From the NCBI RefSeq assembly GCF_958431955.1, contig NZ_CAUASN010000009.1, positions 1-64,000 on the forward strand: 64,000 bases of DNA. Reading direction: 5' to 3'. Shown here one piece after another: positions 58,614 to 64,000 of the stretch. The notes beneath the pieces are model-generated. The model did not search any database, was not told the origin of the DNA, and saw nothing but the letters and a program-made list of their open reading frames with translations. The stretch is from an uncultured Adlercreutzia sp. (lineage in GTDB: Bacteria; Actinomycetota; Coriobacteriia; Coriobacteriales; Eggerthellaceae). The position numbers and the translations under genes were made by a program. Every line of letters starts with the position of its first letter. The stretch's first letter is position 1.

Positions 58614-58800
58614 CGAAAAGTCGCCCTCGGGACGCTGGTCGCGGCAAAAGCAGCCACCGAATTGCGAAAAGTCGCCCACGGGCAGCCCCTGCGCGAAGCC
58701 AGTTCCCACACCCTGCCACAATGAACTAGTCTTTTGCGGACGACTGCTCCTCACTGCGCCCTCAACGCCCGAAAACCTCCCCGGAAAAGGCGACTTTCCG
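58614..58800. repeat. Repeated 12-mer CGAAAAGTCGCC
   Basis: CGAAAAGTCGCCC-CGGG occurs at 58614-58631 and 58665-58682 (one difference), and the complementary GGCGACTTTCCG (one mismatch) at 58789-58800. They lie in a 770-nt region (58481-59250) without an intact gene. Meaning unknown: operator array or remnants of decayed sequence. Confidence 0.5.
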
Positions 58801-58943
58801 CCATCCAGTGGCGCATTTTCGCAACGGTGCTAAGCCGCGCACGCAGCAGAGGCCGGTCTGTCCCCGGCAGCATCCGACCACGGAGCCTCACCTGCCTCCT
58901 GAAACCGAGCCGCACAGCCGGCCTTTGACTGCCACCCCCAAAC

Positions 58944-59051
58944 CTCGGAACGCATCTCAACGCCGGCTCCCTCGGGAAGAGTGGCACCTAAAAGCACCTC
59001 GATTGCCGACCCCGTGTCGTCCTGCGCCTCGCTGACGATCTCGCCGCTTGG
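58944..59051 (-). pseudogene. Remnant of a DUF4230-type gene
   Basis: About 36 residues (SGEIVSEAQDDTGSAIEVLL then GATLPEG) align without gaps to the C-terminus of the intact DUF4230 protein at 61397 (SGEVLSEAQANAESSIRTLL then GAALPEG). No start, signal or upstream part remains and the frame runs on past the paralogue's stop position. A decayed duplicate is the simplest reading. Confidence 0.65.
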
Positions 59052-59080
59052 GCGGCATTCGCCAGTTGTTCCGCATCCCG

Positions 59081-59107
59081 AAAAACAAGAACCGCCCCGA
59101 AGGGCGG
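59081..59107 (-). terminator. Terminator of the DUF4230-lipoprotein-unknown operon
   Basis: CCGCCC and GGGCGG (loop CGAA on the plus strand) with TTCTTGTTTTT following on the minus strand. It lies 144 nt after the stop at 59251, just before the pseudogene remnant. Confidence 0.65.
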
Positions 59108-59250
59108 CCCTCGTGGCCATCCAGACCATCTCACGAAGAGAAGTCTGCCACCGGGCTGCTTTTACCGGTAGGAACCTTTTCTATAGGCGCTGCACGGCAC
59201 CCGATCGCACAGGGCAACCGACTCGATAAACACCTTCCAATGCCCTCGCC

Positions 59251-60234
59251 TCAAAATAAAACGGTAAACACCATCGTTTGCTGGCTCTCTCGATAGCACT
59301 CTTCTTGCAGCGAAACACCAATCGACACCTTCAGCCCCTTCAACGCCGAATCTATCTCGCTAGCACGGGTCTGCGCCAACGCGGCAGACGAACGGCAGTC
59401 AATGTCCACCACATAGTCTTGTATCGCATTTTTCGAATCATCCGAACAGCGCATCTCAATGAGAGCATTGATCTCCTTGTCATTTTTATACCAATTAAGC
59501 GGCGGGCGGCTCGCCTCATCGCTTCCAGAAAACCGTCGCTCGAAGAGCATTCGCCTGTCTTCGGAAACTTGCTCGCTGCGATCTGCAGAGATGTCATCCG
59601 ACTCCGAGGCAACGCCCGTTTTCTTTACTGATGTCTTAATCCGGCCACCCTGCTTCGAGTCAGACACTTGCGTCTCACGCATTTCAAGCTTACAGTATTT
59701 CGCTCCCAAGCAATAGGCGACATGCTGAAGCTCGGACATCTTCTCCTTCTGAATTTCCCGGTACAGGCTTTCAAGATCGAAGAAACGGTCGAGCCCCGAC
59801 GGGTCTCGCACGTAAACTGCTCCTATCTGAGCAAGTGGATGAAACAGCAGTCCGCTTCCCGCGGCAAACGTATAATATAGATGAAGCACCTCCATCCCGT
59901 TGGGCGCCTTCGCCAGCCATCCTATAGCGCCCTCGCATACGTCGATGCCTTTGCGTTTGTCCTCGTCTTCGATGATCACCATGTTCGGCAGATCGTAGCC
60001 AGAACTCCAGAATTCGTCTGGGAACACAGGAGCGTACTTGCGCTTCCGTGCCTTTAAATGCGCATCAGCCGCCAAACGCGCCCCCTCCTTGGCGCGCTCT
60101 GCAACCGTTCCGCCCGCTGCAACCACTTTGCCAGCAACGGTACCGCCCACCTCCGCCGCTACCTCCGCCACTGACCCGCTCAGCTCCTTGGCCTTTTCCG
60201 CCACACTCCCCAATTTGTCTCGAATGCCGTCCAC
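59251..60234 (-). CDS. Protein of unknown function, accessory region
   Basis: 327 aa from a GTG at 60234, chosen because GGGAGG lies 8 nt upstream; an ATG 18 codons earlier is possible. Residues 1-65 are Ala/Val/Glu/Lys-rich amphipathic helix (SVAEKAKELSGSVAEVAAEV). The rest is a mixed fold with no recognised motif (LHLYYTFAAGSGLLFHPLAQ at about 115). GC content and codon use are visibly lower than neighbours. Last gene of a three-gene operon with the lipoprotein and DUF4230 protein; terminator downstream. Confidence 0.75.
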   Translation of the reverse strand: MDGIRDKLGSVAEKAKELSGSVAEVAAEVGGTVAGKVVAAGGTVAERAKEGARLAADAHLKARKRKYAPVFPDEFWSSGYDLPNMVIIEDEDKRKGIDVCEGAIGWLAKAPNGMEVLHLYYTFAAGSGLLFHPLAQIGAVYVRDPSGLDRFFDLESLYREIQKEKMSELQHVAYCLGAKYCKLEMRETQVSDSKQGGRIKTSVKKTGVASESDDISADRSEQVSEDRRMLFERRFSGSDEASRPPLNWYKNDKEINALIEMRCSDDSKNAIQDYVVDIDCRSSAALAQTRASEIDSALKGLKVSIGVSLQEECYRESQQTMVFTVLF

Positions 60235-60316
60235 AACTTTCGCCTCCCAGATGCCCCTACGCTCGAATTCACAGCCTTTCAGCGCCATCGTACCAACTGG
60301 CTCCTAGGCAAACCCG

Positions 60317-61273
60317 CTATCTCACATCAATGAGGGCGGCTACTATTTTCTCCGTCAGTTCATTCTGCTGCGTCGCCGTCAGATTGTCCGACGTTCTCAC
60401 AACCAACGTGCCCTCAACTTGGTGCGAGCCGGGCGACAGGAAACCTGCACCGTCGAACCCAGCTAGATATTGGTTTCGGGCTTCGGCCTCTTCGGGAGTT
60501 TGAAATATCTCGATTGAGCCGCCCCCCACCGTGCCGATCTCGACGGCGCCTTCTTCTCCATCCTCGAAATAAAGGCTGTCCGCCTCAATCTGATTGTCTC
60601 TAAAGTAAATACACCCGATATATCCGCCTTGCTTATTGAGCTGCCCGTTGGGATCGTGGTCTTCGGTAACGGCCTCGATTTTCGTAATCGTATCAACTCC
60701 CTGCAAACGCTCGATCACGAATTCATCTGCGGGCGCCGTAATCTGATTTAGGCTTTGAACGCTCATCTGGTACAGTTGGATCGCGTTGCGCAAATCCTCG
60801 ATGGCTCCCGCATAGTCCGGCATCGAAGGAGGATCGGGGATCACCTTCCCGTCAAGCTGCGCCGACCTCTCCATAACGTCCTCTTTGACTTGATCGAGCT
60901 CATCTCTCGACATCTCCGCATTAACTTCAATTGCGTTCTCTTCCTCGAGAAAAGCGGGATCGTCAACCTTCGCAGACTCCAACTCCGCCATGGCGTTTTT
61001 CAGATCAAGCAAGGTGGCCCCGTCGTAGGGCTCGCCCTCGCCGTTAATGGCCGTTTGCGCATTGCCGAGCTCCGTCGCTACAAGCTTATTCTCCTCTTTC
61101 ACAGAATCGACGGCCTCATTGTATCGAGCCACTTGCTCATTGTAGGTCGCCAATGCAGCGTTGTACGCCTCCACTTCAGCCGACACTTCAGCGTAGAGCT
61201 CCTCGGTACTGCAGCCCGTCACGACACTTGCGGCAAGGACAAGACCGAGCAACATTGCAGCTTTTTTTCTCAT
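60317..61273 (-). CDS. Coiled-coil lipoprotein, function unknown
   Basis: 318 aa. Signal peptide MRKKAAMLLGLVLAASVVTG followed by lipobox Cys21, so a Lgt/Lsp substrate anchored outside the membrane. Residues 25-160 are Glu/Ala/Gln-rich and helical, probably coiled coil (EAYNAALATYNEQVARYNEA). The C-terminal half (200-318) is a globular domain without recognised family. AAGGAG lies 8 nt before the ATG at 61273. Lower GC than average. Follows the DUF4230 gene by 123 nt. Confidence 0.85.
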   Translation of the reverse strand: MRKKAAMLLGLVLAASVVTGCSTEELYAEVSAEVEAYNAALATYNEQVARYNEAVDSVKEENKLVATELGNAQTAINGEGEPYDGATLLDLKNAMAELESAKVDDPAFLEEENAIEVNAEMSRDELDQVKEDVMERSAQLDGKVIPDPPSMPDYAGAIEDLRNAIQLYQMSVQSLNQITAPADEFVIERLQGVDTITKIEAVTEDHDPNGQLNKQGGYIGCIYFRDNQIEADSLYFEDGEEGAVEIGTVGGGSIEIFQTPEEAEARNQYLAGFDGAGFLSPGSHQVEGTLVVRTSDNLTATQQNELTEKIVAALIDVR

Positions 61274-61396
61274 GGCACAATCTCCTTGAATCATCTTCCC
61301 GCTTTCTCCCCACATCTCGCCTGTTTCCTGCTCAGCACTTTGGCGCATTGCCAGCGACACGGCCAGAGATGTAGCCCACTTCAATCTCTCCTACCC

Positions 61397-62023
61397 CTAC
61401 GCCACCGAGTCGATCTCGATGACATAACCCTCTGGAAGAGCAGCGCCCAGAAGTGTTCGAATCGACGATTCGGCATTTGCCTGCGCCTCGCTCAAGACCT
61501 CTCCGCTAATAGCGGCTGCTTCGGCCTCTTGACGCGATTCGTCAATGTATTGTGTAACGTCCTCCACGCCAATGGGATTGATGAAGTTGTTCTGCTCGTG
61601 CAGCACGTTGAAGCTGCTCGTATCGATGGCGTCCGAGAGAACTGTGGCCTGTGGCAAAACCACCTTGACTGTCGTGCCTTCAAGCGACACCTGCACCTCG
61701 TCGAGATTCACCCCGGCCTTCACCTCGCCCGTGTAGGTAAGAATGAAGAAATTCTCCGAGAAGGGAATATCGATGGTGTCGAACAACCTGCTGTTGCTCT
61801 CGACTTTTTCCACCACTGTGTAGGATTGAGAAGCGGTGGCCAGTTCGTTGATCTGAACTATCTCCTCCATGAGGACTTCCACGTCAACGTTAGGCTCCTC
61901 CTGCCTGTCGGGCGGATTGTACGTGAAGAGCATGAATACGGAGAAAGCACCTATCACCAGACCAATCGCAGCCCCTATTCCGATAAGTTTCGCCTTCTTA
62001 GAGACGCTCGTTGCGCGCGCCAT
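61397..62023 (-). CDS. DUF4230-family membrane protein
   Basis: 208 aa. Short basic N-terminus, one membrane helix (about 12-34, IGIGAAIGLVIGAFSVFMLF), then an external domain (FFILTYTGEVKAGVNLDEVQ, VVLPQATVLSD) of the DUF4230 type, whose biochemical role is unknown. GAGAGG lies 5 nt before the ATG. First gene of the three-gene cassette, divergent from an XRE regulator. A decayed copy of its 3' end is at 58944-59051. Confidence 0.82.
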   Translation of the reverse strand: MARATSVSKKAKLIGIGAAIGLVIGAFSVFMLFTYNPPDRQEEPNVDVEVLMEEIVQINELATASQSYTVVEKVESNSRLFDTIDIPFSENFFILTYTGEVKAGVNLDEVQVSLEGTTVKVVLPQATVLSDAIDTSSFNVLHEQNNFINPIGVEDVTQYIDESRQEAEAAAISGEVLSEAQANAESSIRTLLGAALPEGYVIEIDSVA

Positions 62024-62056
62024 CTATACCTCTCTTTCCTTTCTCAATCTCTTCGG

Positions 62057-62070
62057 CTTCATATTTGAAG
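62057..62070. promoter_or_regulatory. Dyad between DUF4230 operon and XRE gene
   Basis: CTTCATATTTGAAG is a near-perfect palindrome (arms CTTCA and TGAAG) in the 81-bp space between the divergent genes. It is the obvious candidate site for the XRE protein, but no -35/-10 could be fixed with confidence. Confidence 0.45.
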
Positions 62071-62104
62071 TCGATCTGTTAATGGTAGCACATATGCTTT
62101 CCCC

Positions 62105-62320
62105 ATGAACATCGAGCAGAAAAGACAAGCCCTCGGGAAGCGCATTCGCGAGGTGCGCGACGAGCAGGGCTTGTCCCAAAGCCAGCTTGCCCTCATGATC
62201 GGCAGCAGCAAGTCCCACATCTGGCGCATTGAAACAGGCCGGGTCGGCGTGGGCATCGACGACTTGGGTCGCATCGCCGACGCACTGGGCTCGCCCGTGC
62301 GCGACCTTCTGACGTTCTAG
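62105..62320 (+). CDS. XRE-family transcriptional regulator
   Basis: 71 aa, a bare Cro/C1-type helix-turn-helix (KRIREVRDEQGLSQSQLALM, then SSKSHIWRIETGRVGVGIDDL). The ATG has no ribosome site (CTTTCCCC directly upstream) and a possible -10 (CATATG) lies about 9 nt before it, so the message may be leaderless. Divergent from the DUF4230 operon, its likely target. Stop codon 3 nt from the convergent MerR-type gene. Confidence 0.93.
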   Translation: MNIEQKRQALGKRIREVRDEQGLSQSQLALMIGSSKSHIWRIETGRVGVGIDDLGRIADALGSPVRDLLTF

Positions 62321-62323
62321 CGA

Positions 62324-63436
62324 TTAGGAGAACAGCTCCACCGCGCGGGCGGCGCGCCGGGACTCCCCGAAGAATGATGCGCCTAAATCCCCGCCCTCTT
62401 CCCAGCCGATCAGCGCCGCAACGTCCGCATCGGCAACGGCGGCCTGCAGATACCCCATCGCCGTGTCGAAAAACTCCACCATGCCGTCCCATTCCTCGCC
62501 GTTAAGCCCGGCGGCCTCGGGCGCCGGATAGCCACAGGCGCGGCAGACGAAGTCGACGAGCGAAACCACCCGGTTCTCAGAGCCGAGCAACTCGCGCGCA
62601 CCGCCCTTGACGCCGGCATCCGCGGGCGCCGTCATCGCGGCGAGGGCTCCCAGCATGTCCCTCACCCACACGAGAAACACCGAGGCCTGCAGAAAGCCGG
62701 CGGTCGATTCTCCCCCGATGGCGTTCGCGAACTCCGCCTCCTCGCCCTCGTCCTCGAAGAGGGCCCAAACGCCCAGCAGGTCGAGGTCGCCCACCCCGAA
62801 GTAGTACTCGCAGAACCACGCCCGCAGCCGGCGCACCGCCGACGCGATGTGAGCGAAGGGCTCCTCGTCGCCTCCGCCCAGGAAATCCACGACGATGGCC
62901 CCCAGCTCGTCCCACGAGCGCGCAAAGCCCTCCTCGTCCAGCGAGTCTCGCCGCAGCCCCATGCCAACGTAGGCCGAGGAGGCCCGCACATGCTCTGCAA
63001 ACGCATCTACATCGGACGTGCCGAAAGCGAGCGTCTCGAAGAGGTCATCGCCGACGATGGCGGCATAGCGCGCGAACAGGATGAGGTTTTGCAGGTAACG
63101 CTCCTGGACACGCAGCTCTTCGATACGCTCGGCCAGCGCGTCGGGCAGGCTCCTCTCCCCGTCGAGAATCGGCGGCATGTCCTTGAGCTCGAAGCCGTAG
63201 GATCCGAGCACCACGATCTGCTTGAGCCGGTCGACATCCTCGGGGTAATAGAGCTTGCGGTTGTTCGACACGCCCTCGCCCGAGCGCACGGGGCACAAGA
63301 GGCCCTTGTCGTCATAATGCTGGAGGGCCCGCGTTGTCACCCCTGTCAGCTTCGCCACCTGCCCCGCCGTCATGGGCCACTCGAAATTCTCGCGAATCAG
63401 ATCGTTGCTCGTCTGCGTTCTCGGTCTGCCCGGCAT
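62324..63436 (-). CDS. MerR-family regulator with large C-terminal domain
   Basis: 370 aa. Winged helix at about 20-90 (TAGQVAKLTGVTTRALQHYDDKGLL, KLYYPEDVDRLKQIVVL), preceded by MPGRPRTQTS. Residues 95-370 are helical and unlike metal-sensing MerR tails; they recall the effector-binding TipA-like part of multidrug regulators, but no exact family was recognised. ATG at 63436 with GAGGGG about 8 nt upstream. No clear target gene adjacent; the ABC permease lies 136 nt upstream on the same strand. Confidence 0.85.
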   Translation of the reverse strand: MPGRPRTQTSNDLIRENFEWPMTAGQVAKLTGVTTRALQHYDDKGLLCPVRSGEGVSNNRKLYYPEDVDRLKQIVVLGSYGFELKDMPPILDGERSLPDALAERIEELRVQERYLQNLILFARYAAIVGDDLFETLAFGTSDVDAFAEHVRASSAYVGMGLRRDSLDEEGFARSWDELGAIVVDFLGGGDEEPFAHIASAVRRLRAWFCEYYFGVGDLDLLGVWALFEDEGEEAEFANAIGGESTAGFLQASVFLVWVRDMLGALAAMTAPADAGVKGGARELLGSENRVVSLVDFVCRACGYPAPEAAGLNGEEWDGMVEFFDTAMGYLQAAVADADVAALIGWEEGGDLGASFFGESRRAARAVELFS

Positions 63437-63572
63437 AGTCCCAGCCCCTCGCTCTCGCTTTCCACCTTCAGTGCAAAGCATAAACCCCAACCCGACGTTG
63501 AGGTCAAGCGCGACAGGGCAATTTTTTCGCGATGCCTTCGCACCTCTCGAACGACACGAGCAGCAGGGACCA

Positions 63573-64000
63573 CTACCGCGCGCCCTTGAGGCGCTTCTGG
63601 TAGGCGCGCACGAACTGAGAGAGGGTGAAGCACACCGCGAAGTAGATGAGCGCCAGAAGCCCGAAGATGGCGAAGATCTGCACCGTGGAGTTGAAGCTGT
63701 TCATGAGGATCATGCCGCGGCCCATCAGCTCCTGCAGCGCCATGGCGCCCCACAGATACGACGTGTCCTTGATGGTGGTCACGAACTGCGACAGCAGCGC
63801 CGGCACCATGTTGCGCAGCGCCTGGGGCAAGATGATGAGCACGTACATCTGCGGCGCCGAGAAGCCCTGGGAGCGGGCCGCCTCGTACTGGCCCGCGGGC
63901 ACGCTGGCCAAGCCGCCGCGCACGATCTCGGCCACTGAGGCCGCCGTGAACAGGGTGAACGCCACCACGGCCGCCGGCAAGGGCGGCAGCTGGGCCACGA
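63573..64000 (-). CDS. Amino-acid ABC transporter permease, C-terminal part (runs off right edge)
   Basis: About 142 residues visible. Polar-amino-acid (HisM/GlnP) type: VAEIVRGGLASVPAGQYEAA, the ATPase-contacting EAA loop (EAARSQGFSAPQMYVLIILP then QALRN), and TTIKDTSYLWG before the last helix. Imports an amino acid together with an ATPase and binding protein that must lie beyond the edge. The stop is at 63573. Confidence 0.92.
   Translation of the reverse strand, partial: VAQLPPLPAAVVAFTLFTAASVAEIVRGGLASVPAGQYEAARSQGFSAPQMYVLIILPQALRNMVPALLSQFVTTIKDTSYLWGAMALQELMGRGMILMNSFNSTVQIFAIFGLLALIYFAVCFTLSQFVRAYQKRLKGAR

Overview
The window is high-GC, densely packed bacterial chromosome, mostly on the minus strand, and reads as a gut Coriobacteriia (Eggerthellaceae-type actinobacterium). 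The basis is the mix of gene families: a seven-helix membrane LuxR regulator next to arginine deiminase, class I desulfoferrodoxin, a bile salt hydrolase, large TipA-style MerR proteins, an extended Rho and a GlnR-like orphan regulator. The genus is an inference; there is no rRNA operon. Recognisable promoters mostly have TTGNNN and TANNNT boxes 16 bp apart.

Layout. 0-9.6 kb: start of arcA, the divergent LuxR gene, a glnA / GlnR-like / polA run, rpmE, desulfoferrodoxin, lgt with a small zinc-ribbon gene, a Cys-rich protein and an Nfu scaffold. 9.6-20.4 kb: an LCP-like protein, murA, rpsB-tsf and the overlapping tal-rho-sppA-metG run. 20.6-28.5 kb: a his operon, hisZG(fused)-D-C-B-H-A-F-I. 28.5-34.3 kb: larBC with a MerR gene, then ldt-murI-rdgB. 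34.5-39.9 kb: ssrA (tmRNA), bile salt hydrolase, an acidic protein, smpB, an M42 peptidase, tRNA-Thr and pyrE. 40.1-42.6 kb: a plus-strand radical SAM / DNA-repair pair behind a LexA-like box. 42.6-53.0 kb: a DegV gene, then a long run malic enzyme-tmk-holB-ricT-pncB-DegV-dehydrogenase-radical SAM. 53.3-57.6 kb: two-subunit fumarase facing an archaeal-looking topoisomerase I. 58-62.3 kb: a lower-GC accessory stretch with a DUF4230 membrane protein, a coiled-coil lipoprotein, an unknown protein, an XRE regulator and a decayed paralogue. The right edge holds a MerR-type regulator and the end of an amino-acid ABC permease.

The most unusual signal is a three-copy intergenic element at 6216-6332, 7056-7174 and 21717-21826. 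An 18-nt and a 13-nt block are identical in all copies and flank an 11-bp hairpin whose two arms change together. The whole core sits in the loop of a different, locus-specific inverted repeat each time, once inside the his operon. Other points of note are the HisZ-HisG fusion, a LarC lacking its second domain, MerR-type 19-bp promoter spacers at larB and merR, twin identical hairpins in the rpmE leader, a 197-bp hairpin between fumarase and topA, and a Q/N-rich Rho.

How the genes fit together: nitrogen and arginine use (arcA, glnA, GlnR-like), histidine synthesis (hisE is missing here), cell-wall precursors and cross-linking (murA, murI, ldt, LCP), trans-translation (ssrA with smpB), replication and repair (polA, holB, tmk, topA, SOS pair), malate/fumarate metabolism, and host-niche functions (bile salt hydrolase, superoxide reductase, nickel-pincer cofactor).
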